From Russula earlei (Eukaryota > Basidiomycota > Agaricomycetes > Russulales > Russulaceae), in assembly GCA_025769875.1 (NCBI GenBank), contig JAGFNK010000024.1, positions 62,001-126,000 of the forward strand: DNA of 64,000 nt. Direction: 5' to 3'. The position numbers and the translations under genes were made by a program. Position 1 is the first letter of the stretch. Each line of letters begins with the position of its first letter. Under the pieces are notes generated by a model that saw nothing but the letters and a program-made list of their open reading frames with translations, had not been told where the DNA came from and made no database searches. Below, one piece after another: positions 33,513-44,372 of this stretch.

Positions 33513-36500
33513 ATGTCGTCCACTGATGGCGACCTCCCGGGACGGCCTCTCGTCACTTACCGCCGTTCTCGCAGAGTCGACGACGAGGACACCGTCCCGG
33601 ACTCCGAGGATTTCGCCTCACCCGCACAGTCGCGTCCCCCCGACGACCATGGTGGCAACAACCCCACCCAGTCACCTGTCAACCCTGACGAGTCTGACTC
33701 CCCTCGTCCTCTTCGTGCTGTTTATAGGAGCCGATTGCGCGCACCCTCGCCCCCATCCCTATCCTATTCCAGCATGGCCCCTGTGGAGGAGGTCATTACC
33801 GACTCTGAGGACAATGACAGGAGTGCGGGCACTCCAGACGATGATGAGGAGAACATGGCGCGCAAATCTCTTTCCTTCGGTCTCTCAGATTGGAAGCAGA
33901 AACTTCGCGATATCGACGACCAATACGATAGTGACGAGCAGACGCAAGGTCCACGTGAAATACCCTGCGCCGTGCCCGAAAACAAAGGAGCATCTCCAAA
34001 GGACCCATTTGACAGCCCGCTGACCGAAACGTGCTCTCTACATACATCGTACCAGTTGGGACCAGTGGGAGCAAACGAGTCCTTATCGTCTCCATCACAC
34101 GGTATGTCTTCCTCCACAAACACAACGCCGCAATTCCTGTTTGGAACGCCACAAGCGCCGTCACACACCCCACCGACGTCCGATGGCAAGCCATCACCAA
34201 TGCAGAAGATAAAACGGAAGGCGAAGGGAAAGGGAAAGTCGCGTGCAACTCCAGAATCTCAGGAGGTGGCTACCAATGATCAACTCCCACCCTCCCCCCG
34301 TGCCATCCGCCAAACAAAGCGCAGCGAGAAACAGAAACCGAAGAAGCCCAAGGTTGGATCCCATTTTTTACCTCACTTTAGGTCTGGCTGGTGACAGTCG
34401 ATAACGGGTGAATCTCTGTCAGGTACCCTCCAAAAAGGAACTCCTCGAAGCTCGACGTGAGACCGCCCGCATGCGATCCGATATGCGCGTCTCCATCTCG
34501 ACTGAGGCCACGCGTCCTCTGGACATAAAGACGCTCCTTGCGCGGTTTGATGTGTAGGTTTCATAACTGCTGCTGACATCGCACACTTCACGCATCGTGT
34601 TGTACAGAACCCAGCCTACACCCAATGTGCGACCCGTGCAGCCGCAGTCGTCAGCATCTGAGATCGAGGCGTGGACATCGTCTTCACCGGCGTCCACGCG
34701 TGATCTTGGGCGGCCGGAGACCCGTCAGGGTCAAGTTCGTGGGACAACTCAACACACCCGAAGCGCATCGCCGTTCCGCTCGACCAGTCTCAAACCTGCA
34801 TCCAAATATAGAGTCGTCCCTGTTACCAATGACAATGACGACCCATTCCGTACCACCACTATTCCATCGTTTGCTCCGGGCGTGGACAACGATAGGGGTT
34901 CGGACTCTAGCTCGGACGTAGAGATGCCCGGAATCGGCAAGATTCTCGCCGAGAAGGAGGCACGCGTGTCAAAACGTGCGCAGAAGGAGCGCCTCCAGCA
35001 GCTCAAGCTCGCAGCGCTCGCGCAGCAGAAGAGAGCGTCTACGAGCGCTGGTGGCTCACGGGGTGCCGAGCATGTATCGGATGACGACGAACTCGATGTG
35101 GTCCCAGACACAATGCACTCCGTCGCGCGCGAAGAGGCCGCAGCACGCGCTGTTGCGGGACGCACGCGGCCGTCGGCGGGACGCACGACGCAGCTACGCC
35201 TTGCTCGCGTTCCAGCTTCGCCCCAACGCAGCGCAGTGCTCCCCCATATCCCCGCACCTTCCGAGTCGCCAGAGAAGCGCATGGCAGCCGCTGCGCAACC
35301 TGCATTTCTCACCTCCATCCCGCGAGGCAGGGGCCCCGTGGCCAAGCGTGGCAGGCGCGACGCAGGCATGAGTAAGGCTGAGCTCGAACGGATGGTGCTG
35401 CGCAGCGCAGAATCACAGAGCGAACGACTGAGGAAGGAGAAGGAGGAAGAATGGGTCCGACGCGGTGGGCGCGTTGTGAGTGTCATGGAGACCGTCGGCA
35501 GTGAAAAGGTCCAGGAACTCGTTGGTAAAGCTCTGAAGCATGATGAGGACACTCACGAACAGGGCGATGGAGGTGTCGACGCAGACAGCGATGGTGAAGA
35601 CGACGACGACGACGACGACGACGGGGACTACGTCCCGAATGAGACAGGCAGCGCTGAGGAAGCGCCGATGATGGAATATGCTGATAAACACCTGGACGAT
35701 GGCGACGACGGCATTGCCGAAGCGGCTGTGGCTGGGACAGAGGTCGATGATTCGGAAACCGAGTCCGAGTCGAGTTCGCCTCATCACGACATGCGTCCGC
35801 TGCGGGTCCGTGCGGCCCGGCCTCGCCGCGCCATCATTGGGTCAGACGTTGAGGACGGCGACGGCGACGGCGACGGCGCATCAGGCCCTGAGCATGCGGA
35901 CAACGAAGAGGACGTGCATCCTCCACCACTTAGCTTGCCTGACCTCCCCTCTCCCGCTTTCACATCCTCCGTCTCCCCCTGGCCGGCATTGAACACCGAA
36001 CCCGACCATGATCATGGCCATGAAAATGATCCGTATGTGAGTGGTAATGAGACAGACAAGGAGAACCGCGCTGTCATTCGACGGGATGTGGTCGGCCCTG
36101 CGCCCACCCACGGAGCCCGTGTCCTGTTTGACGATATTTTGAGTGCGCGTACTGGAACGAAGGCTGCAGCACAACCGCTACCGGTGCTGCAGCCCAGCGT
36201 GCTGGCTGACGACGATCCGTTTGTATTCACCCCGTCACCAGCCAAGGCCAAAGCGGAAGTTCTACGCCGATTGGCGAGCCCAACGCCTATGCACCTGACA
36301 GGCAAGCGTGGGCTCTCGCAGATGTTCGAGGAAGAAGAGGGGAATGACTATGCGCCGGTGCCCGCACTAATGATTCAAAGTGGAGGGGGCAGCGACGGCG
36401 CAACGCTCGGTGACGCAGACCCTGGCCTTGTGGGATTCAAGCCGTTTTCAGGTGGTCTATCGCAGGCATTCGAGGAGACGCAGGTAATGGGTACTCTCCG

Positions 36501-38717
36501 TTGCCCATGAGCGCTAACTTTCTACCCAACACGTGTAGGACGCATCAGGGTCTGGATCTAGAATGGGCGGCCTCTCTGCGTTGCGTCGCGGCGCAAACGC
36601 TGACTTTTCACTCACGCTCGAGGCACAAGCGGCAGCGCTGCAGCCCGCATTGGAAGTTGACGACCGTCTACGTACACGAGCAGCGGCGATCTTTGAGAAA
36701 GAGCAAGAGTACGTGATCGAGGCCGCGCAACATGTACCCTCACGCGCGTCCCGCCGCGAGCTATACATCACCGAGAATGGGTGCGCATATACCCTTTATT
36801 CCCCTGCATTCAATCCACCGATGCGGAGCTTGCGACGCCTCGCGCGCACAGGTTTCTGACGCAGACTCGCCCGGAGGGCTCTAGTCCGCTCGTGTACAGA
36901 CCGTCTCCGTCGCAGCGCCCGTATGACGCGCTCCTGCGCTCGCAGCCAGACAACACGGCCCGCTCAGCGCTGGTGGGACCTGGAACGGAAGGATCAAGCC
37001 CGGTCGTGACGCGCCAGCCACTCAGCACGCTCGCAGAGTCGTCGCCCACATCCTCGTCTGTCGGGCGGGAACCGCTGCGTCGTCTCCGGCGCGCCGATAT
37101 AAGCCCAGAGGGGCATGCATCCGTCTCGGAGAGGCGGTTTGGGCCCTCGCGTGGCCAGTCGCTATCGCCCTCACCCTCACCTACGAAGACGAAGAGCACG
37201 GCTGCAGGTGTGGAGCGGACGGCATTTACGGAGTTGATGGTGGCGGGCGCTGTCCAGCGCGACAAGGCAAAGGCGAAGAAACGGTCCGAGTTTGTAGAGG
37301 ACCAGGCGGTTGAGTCGGACGAGGATGACATGCTTGGCTTTGGTGGCGTGCGCAGGAAGGGTGGCGACGACGATGAGGACGAAGATGACGAGCATGATAC
37401 GGATGGAATCGTCAAAGCCCTTGTGGACGATGCTCATATGGACGAGGCGGCGCTTGCCAGGGCAAAGGTCATCGAGAAACACCTGTGAGTACCCTCCTGG
37501 ATTTCTCTGGCGCTTTGGTGTACGTCGTCCCTGATGCGATGCAGGGAGCACCAAACTGCGGACGACGCGCGCGTCGAAAAGGAAGTGCAGGACGTCGTCG
37601 CGGGCAAGAAACGTACCCGACGGCACGGCGGCGCTGGTGGGCTGCTAGGCTCGGATGAGTCGGACGACGAGGACGACGAGGAGGCACGCGCCCTCCGACA
37701 GCGCCTCGCGAAGAAGCGTCGCGTCGCGGGCGACACGCTTGACACGCTCGCGCGCGACCCCGCGACGGCCTCGTTCCATGCGACATACCAGATGGCGCTT
37801 GTTGACGACGCAGAAGAGTTTGCACATCTGGACCGGGACCAGGAGTCGGATGCGGTGCCAGATCGAGACCGGGAACGAAGCGAGAGCGCCGACGAAGGTG
37901 AGGAGGGTCGGAATCGTGGCGATGACGATGGCGACGGGCGAGCGGAGCGAGTCGAGGAAGAGGTCGACGAAGACGTGGAGATGGCCGGGCCGTCCAACTC
38001 GGAGAAGGGGACGATATCCGCGGCAGAGGTGCGCAAGGCGTTGCAGGATGTCGCGCGTGGCGAGCGGGTGCGCATCGCCCTTTGGTCATCCAACGATTTT
38101 GTTGACTAACGTTATACATGGCGTGCTCAGGAATATCGCCCACTCGATCCGGAGGATGTGCTCCTGGATGGATCAAGACCAGGACCAGGCCGACGAAGCA
38201 GAGACGCTGCCCGTGCGCGTGCGCATGGCCTCCTCTACGTCCAAAGTGCCGCCGCACAGAGCGGACTTGCCCGCCGGCGCGGAGACGGACGTCCTCTCTC
38301 TCGTACGTCTCTCTCCCTCCTCCCCTTCGCCCAATTTCATCTCGTCGCACCCACCCGTGACGGTCTCAGAACCGCATACGCAGTGACGAGCAGGATAGCG
38401 ACGCGGCGTACGCGCTGCGGATGAAGCGATGGGCGAGCGAAGAAGGCGCCGGCAGCCGCCACCACGGCGGCGTCGGCATCAGCGGTGGCGGTGGGCGCAG
38501 CGCCACCACCGGCAGGGGCGTCGGCGCCGGTGCCGGTGCGGCCGTCACGGGCCATCGACCGCGCGCGGACAAGTCGTCCACGGCGAAGGCGAGGAAGGTT
38601 CCGGGCACGGCCGTCGACGCCTCTGGGACCGGCGCTGGCGCCGCCGCGGCACCTGTGCGCAGGACGGCGAGCGCGCTATCGGCCGTTGCGGATCGCCGGG
38701 GACGGTTCGGTGCGTGA
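33513..38717 (+). CDS. MRC1: Mrc1/claspin-type replication checkpoint mediator, with a one-base frame break
   Basis: Exons: 33513-34352, 34423-34553, 34608-36483, 36539-36780, 36852-37484, 37545-38067, 38131-38302, 38370-38717 (about 1588 codons). It is very acidic and disordered, with serine/aspartate clusters and a polyaspartate run coded by a pure GAC repeat (about 35596-35623). The Mrc1-like domain begins near residue 1176 (SEFVEDQAVESDEDDMLGFGG) and continues with DGIVKALVDDAHMDE and ARVEKEVQDVVAGKKRTRR. Proteins of this family travel with the replisome and relay stress signals to the checkpoint kinase. Near 38159 one extra base separates PLDPEDV from SWMDQDQDQ. A 31-nt intron is the alternative. 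Confidence 0.85.
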
Positions 38718-40370
38718 ACGAGCGGATCTTCGAAAGAAACAAAAAAAATAACGAGCGTTTGGTGAGCGTGAGCGTTGGAGACGGGCGCAGAAATGCAATG
38801 CCCAATGGCACCCGCGGTTCCCCAAAGCTTTCCAAGCTCGGGGGCTTCGACGATGGTAGCACTTGATCGCATCTGATAGCATTCGTTCTTGTTATGCGTA
38901 ACGCCTCATGGCTTCGACTTGGAATTATCCGCATCATGATACATATGTTCCATCTGTTCATTCATCCTAATAATCGGTCACCATGCATCTAGTAATCGCT
39001 AGTTTCTCATTATTTCACAAGAGATTATGCACACTCTTTCGGTAGTGTTATTTTTTTAATCCTGTTTCCTTTGCGCATAGTGGAAAGCTTAATGAAGGGG
39101 GGGGGGAAGAAGAATAACAAAGTCCCCGCGTGCATACAATCCACCAAAAGCAGAACGTGGAGAACCAAACGTGTGACGAACAAAATAAGCAACGGAAGAA
39201 TCAGTTACGTGCGCGTGTCGTCATCTATCATACAAAGCCGGGCGAAAGTCATCAATCAATCAAGAATCTCTAACCCAAGGACTAGGGAGAACGGGACGAA
39301 TGTATGAATGGTCGTCCAATAGGTAGGTACTGTAGATAGTTTTTGGGTATAGAGGAACATGCGAGAAAAATGGGGTCGGACGAAGAGCGGGCGTGTGAAG
39401 ATGGTGGCGCGGGCGTTAAGTGGTCGATAGGTCATTGTCGTGGGTCATTTGTACGTGGGGGGACAGGTCACAGAGAAACGGGCGGGGTCGGGAGGACAAT
39501 GAGGCGATGGGGGTCAGTGATGTTGCAGTCCAAAATGTTTGGGAAGACGGATCCATGGGACCGCTCGTTGGCGAGGGGCTGGCAATGTGAACTGACGAGG
39601 CGCGTTACGTTGAGGGGTTGCCGCTGTGCGCCGCCGTCGGGTATTAACCTGGTTTAGCTGAGCGGGCGAGGGCGTGAGTACACTGGCGCAAAGCACGGCC
39701 AGGGGGGGCCGCAAGAGGATTCGAAATTTCGTACTTTATGACGCATCATGATGAGCTTGGCCATGCACGCTGGAGGACCACTTTCACGGAAAGGGCTTCC
39801 TGTGGTGAGGGAGGATGCATGAGCAACTTTGTTTTTGCCTTCAGAAGCGAGACGAGAGGGGCGAAATGGGGTCGAGCGGGAGAGGCGCACGAGACGATAA
39901 GAGACGTACGAGATGCGACGAGGCCGAGCTCACGAGCGTCTGATGGTTCGTCGATGGCCGTAAGCGCGGACCAGACTGAGGGAACGCGGAGGCAGAGGAG
40001 CGCAAATGCGGCCAGGAGGAAGGCGATAGGCATGACGAGCATCATGCGAGGGTGGGGGAGGAGCGGTCGTGGTGGTGGCTGACGATGCGATGGGAAAAAA
40101 AGGGAAATGATTGTACCGCCCCTGCCCCTGCGTGGTTGTATCAACGAAAGAAACGGAACTGCATTTTCGCGCTCATTGCATTGTCTCAGTCAGCTCAGCC
40201 TTACGTAATAGAGTCAGGGCTTCTTATCGCACTCCCGTAAATGCCGCCCGTCGTCGCCCGAAGGTAGGTACCCTCGAAGCCGGGGGGGCTCCTTGAACCG
40301 CGACCACCACCAGCTCCGTTTTTCCCACGGCAAAGCTGGGGCAAGGATAGGCAATGAGGATGACAGTGAG
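38718..40370. other. Intergenic region, possible small secreted protein on the minus strand
   Basis: No confident gene. On the minus strand an ATG near 40043 starts a hydrophobic leader (MMLVMPIAFLLAAFALLCL) inside a 133-codon open stretch (40144-39746). This could be a small secreted or membrane-anchored protein, perhaps spliced. Nothing else in the region supports it. TTTTTTTAATCC (about 39050) could be a 3' end signal of either neighbour. Confidence 0.25.
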
Positions 40371-41130
40371 CTCTGCAAGGCCAGAACCAGTCCAAGCCTT
40401 CATAAAATTACAACCCCTCACCAACCAAATAACCATTGACCAGGCTGACTGGCCAAAACTAATACACAGCATGATCACTATGTACATAGCTAGCATAACC
40501 TGCAATAAAGACTCCCTCCCACTTAAGCACACAACCCATACTATACATCCACCCAACCCCCCACCTCCCTCCCCCCCAACTACCAACCACCACTACCAAC
40601 ACCATGCCACCACAACCATGTGGAAACCAAACACAACCCACACCCCCATAACCAACATGACTTTTACCACCTGAAACAAAATCCCTTTGTTCTCAAAAAC
40701 TTAAACCAACAATGCACAAACACCACCCTTGTCATGAACCATTTCCTGGAGAGGTCCCTCAAAAGACCCTTCCTTATTAGAGGAAACCCAGCCTCTATGA
40801 TGCCACCCTGTTCACACAGACAAAAGGGGTGAGTAGAGGTGTCCACAATATTGCACATGCATTGTCATGCAATTGATTCTAGGCACAATCAACATACAGC
40901 AAGCCCTACTTAGTGACAACCCTTCTAGCAATATAAGACAGTATTATAGGCTCCCTAAAGACCCTTTAGGACAACCCAAAGTGCTCTACAATAGACACTA
41001 ATGAAGATACTATAGGCCCTATAATGTGTTATTAGACTAACTCTAATAACCTTAGAACAAACTATAAGAATGATATTAGGGGCCTTATGGACAACTCTAT
41101 TCCACAGACAAAACCACAAGTCCTCAGATG
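40371..41130. repeat. AC-rich, G-poor repeat-like DNA
   Basis: From about 40390 to 40860 the plus strand is rich in A and C with few G, most strongly at 40540-40680. From 40900 it is AT-rich with many CTATA/TTATA-type words. It marks the border of the second transposon block. I recognise no coding domain. Confidence 0.35.
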
Positions 41131-41530
41131 ACCAGCCCTAAACTAATTAACAGTAAATGAATCAGGTGCTTTGCACATGTACTAAGCAGTGAACACATGG
41201 GTACTAAAGGCTCTTACTCATCAATATGAGCCTCCTTACTCAGCAGCTTACTGAGCATGACTGAGCATGCTCAGTAAGCATGCTCCAACTTCTTACTCAT
41301 CCATCAATTGTGCTTGATAACAAGGTTATGACGTGTTCCCTATTTAGCAGTTCCCTTGTAGTATATAAGTCCTCAATAAAGTAATGGACAGTCTTCAGAC
41401 TGTCCATTTGATTTGTGGCACTCTATTACCAGGGGTACTCCTTTGTGACCACCCTATCTAGTACACTCTGGCCCTCTCTTTCCATGATCACCTCTCACAG
41501 CCAGTACCAGTTCCTCTCTGGTACTTGCCT
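41131..41530 (+). repeat. Diverged relative of LTR family C
   Basis: The block TATATAAGTCCTCAATAAAG followed by the hairpin GGACAGTC-TTCA-GACTGTCC (41386-41405), the ATTTGATTTGTGG and GGGTACTCC words, and TTACTGAGC/CTCAGTAAGC words match the promoter half of the LTRs at 7256-8085 and 42332-43159. The ends are not clear, so it is a relic or a subfamily member. Confidence 0.55.
41246..41279. repeat. 14-bp perfect inverted repeat
   Basis: GCTTACTGAGCATG and its exact complement are separated by six bases (ACTGAG), about 115 bp upstream of the TATA box of the LTR-like sequence. Confidence 0.8.
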
Positions 41531-42331
41531 ACTTGTTTGGATTATACTCATTGCCAACTTTGTCCTCAAACTCAGTTGACTCATCTCCAAGCTCCTGCCT
41601 CACTCTTGAACTGGATTGTTCAACAGTGAGTTTTGACAATGATGCCTTGCATCCAACAATACATAGAAAACCAAACATTTCAGAATACTTTACCCCTTCC
41701 TTTAGTGCAACCACCTCAGGCTATGCTTGATCCAGTATTATACTGTCTTGCTCTGCCCCTGGCCATCCATGTATTTAAACTGCCTTTGTCTTGAGGACAA
41801 GGGCAGCAATAACTATGAGGTGAATTCATCAAGAGCGCAACAGCTCATACCCTCTTCCTTTTGTGTGACCTCTTCTGCTTCCTTCTCTCATCTTCCCTCC
41901 CATCTGATCACCTAACATGGATGGCCGCTCCTCACCAGGATGCTCTCATCATTCAAAGCCAGGAACTTGTCCATCCCCTTGATGCCCCAAGCATTGCTCA
42001 TCCCCGCCACCCCAGCTTTACTCCAAACAGTCACCATCATTGTGCCCTCTGCCTTACCAATCTTGTCATCCTCATTCACTGTCTCATAATATTGATCTTG
42101 GTCACCAACATTTCTGACACACTCACTGCTGCTGCCAGCTCACCAGTTACACAACTTACATGGTCTTTGATCCTGGTCTTGGACCTTGTCACCCTGGGAC
42201 TATAGTTCTCCTTATCAATGTTTAGCATTGTTCAACACCTCAAGCTCCATCTTGCTGGCTGCCTTGGTCCCAACTGCCACCCCACCTCTGCCTCATCAGC
42301 CCTCATGCTCTCAGTGTTGCTTATTGCAACC
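41531..42331 (+). repeat. Unclassified repeat interrupted by an LTR
   Basis: A C/T-rich sequence with a promoter-like TATTTAAAC (about 41772) and open frames without known domains. It ends at CAACC (42327-42331), the target of the solo LTR, and presumably continues at 43165-43400. It reads like part of another LTR or non-autonomous element, which I cannot name. Confidence 0.35.
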
Positions 42332-43164
42332 TGTTGCAAACCAAGGCCAAGTCCTGGCCACCTATTGTCCTATTTTCAACCAAGAGAGACCTCTCTCACT
42401 CTACATTGTCATTTCACTTCTATTTCATGGGCTACTCTACCTGTGGTACAAGATATTGCTGTTACAAGGGCACTATGACATGACTAGACACCCGTTTCCT
42501 AATCAGGTAATCATTGTGTGGCAGCCACATGGCCACTCAGCCACCAAGGACCTGAAACAATGGCATGAACTCTTACAACTTGTTGCACAACTTATATGAT
42601 GTCATTTAACTCCAATGACATCATGGCTGACTGAGCAACTCCACACTGACCTCATATGCTCACCAAGCACTCCACAGTGATATCATAATGATGTCATCAC
42701 TTTACAATGATCAGTAATATGCTCAGTAAGCCCCAAACCTGATGCAAGCAAGTTTATGCCCCTATAGTCCTATTGGACAGTACCAAAGAGTCTAGAATAG
42801 TTCCTGTTCTTTGTAATTGACCATGTACACAGTATATAAGCCCCAATGTAGCATGGCAGTCATCAGACTGTCCATTTGTGATACTCTTATCCTCCTGGGT
42901 ACTCCCCTGCAACCACTCAGTTTAAAGTCCTCCCTCGTCCTCAAGGTACTCTTCAACAACCACCTTGTCCAAAGCCTCTTCGCTGCACTGGCCTCTAACC
43001 TTTGCCTCTGCCTCCAGCAACACATACCAGTCCCCATCTGGTACTTCTAGTCATTTGGCTCATCCTCTTGTTCAATGCCATCTATGCCACGTACCATCTG
43101 TTCTGACCCCTGCCCACCTGCTCCTGAGTCCTTTGTGATCAGCAGTACATGTCTTGACACAACC
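42327..43164 (+). repeat. Solo LTR, family C (42332-43159) with CAACC duplication
   Basis: 828 bp, starts TGTTGCAAACC and ends GTCTTGACA, flanked by perfect CAACC copies (42327-42331, 43160-43164). It aligns along its length with 7256-8085, including the TATA box (about 42834) and the short hairpin. Confidence 0.9.
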
Positions 43165-43394
43165 TCTGTCTCAGTATTGATGCCAATCTCAGTCCTGCCA
43201 ACTGCTTCCAATGCCCCAGCCTTAGTTCAGTCAGCCATCACCACCATGCCTCTTAGTCTTGCCAACTGGCTCAGTCTCATCACCTGCCCTCATTGGCCTC
43301 AGCCCCAGCCTCCAATGTCTTAATGCTATGCACTGCTGCCTCTGTTGCCATCATGCTAGTGTATGACATCATGGTGGCTGTGCATTAAGGGGGG

Positions 43395-43908
43395 CAGGGA
43401 GCAGTTCATAACAGCAACAATGGCATTCTTTGCAATATCCTTTGAACCATCTGACCTAGAACAGCTATTAGTTCAGCCAACATATACTGATACAATGCCA
43501 TCACTCACACTAGCACAACATATTTTCCCTTTAGTGCCTCTGCAAGACATTTCTCTACCCTCTGACTCTCTTTGTGTTCAACAGACTTCCAGCCAGAGCT
43601 CACCTTGATGGAATAACATCACGTGCTGTTGATCTGAAGAGCAAAAACAACTTGATGACCTCAGTGTCCTTGGTCCATTAAAATGGGAGGTTGGCAGAGA
43701 CAGTGGCACAGAGGAACTGATTCTGGATGAGCGTTTCTTGTGCATCATTGAATGGAATGCTGATCCCTTTGAGAGCTTTTGGTTCTGTTTGCTTCATGCT
43801 TTCTTTGACCTTTCCAAAGATTCTCTTTCTTTTTTTCACTGGCCTGCTTGGCCCTTCTGACTCATTACTATGGCTGATCATGATGTGCAACTGATCCACA
43901 ATGTGCAA
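43395..43908 (-). pseudogene. Relic of a hAT-family transposase
   Basis: On the minus strand, pieces in shifting frames give the pattern QNQFLCATVSANLPF, WTKDTEVIKLFLLFRSTARDVIPSR, RVEKCLAEALKGKYVVLV and DGSKDIAKNAIVAV. This is how the region before the catalytic domain of fungal hAT transposases reads. Stops and frameshifts break it, and no terminal repeats were found. Confidence 0.5.
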
Positions 43909-44292
43909 ATCTCAATTTTCTATACAACAACACCATTTAATGGCTCTGGAAAAATTATAGTAGCACTATTCAGTATATATCATCATGACTATGAAGTCAA
44001 AAGATTAAAACAGCTCATGGTTTTAAAATGGGATGCAAGAAATGGTCAAAATGACACCACTGTAAGAAGTTCCAGTTATTTGGAAACATACTCCCTGATC
44101 AAAAACCCCTAGGAACAATTTACCAATCCAATCTAAATATTGACATCACCTCAGAACCAATTTTCTGAAGGGTAGCAAAGGTGGGAATTGTCATGAAAAT
44201 GAATGATTTACACTTTTGTTGAACAGGATGTGACTCTGAAGTGACACATTGAAGTACCACTCATGGCAGGGCATTGGCAATCACCATTGAGG

Positions 44293-44352
44293 TCCTCAGA
44301 TGCATCTGAGGACTGACACATCAGTCAGATGTGTCTGAGGCTGATGCATCAG
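44293..44352. repeat. Cluster of palindromes upstream of the second pogo element
   Basis: A perfect 20-bp palindrome (TCCTCAGATGCATCTGAGGA, 44293-44312) is followed by GACACATC-AGTCA-GATGTGTC (44315-44335) and CTGATGCATCAG (44341-44352). They share the words GATG and TCAG and could be the end or subterminal region of the transposon. Confidence 0.75.
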
Positions 44353-44372
44353 TCAGACGTGTCAACAATTTG

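Noticed and set aside
34749..35552. Long serine/arginine-rich minus-strand frame antisense to MRC1
   Set aside because: Mirror of the MRC1 coding strand; no domain and no start context. The same holds for 37434-38350 (-) and 27586-28143 (-) opposite MRC1 and AMMECR1.
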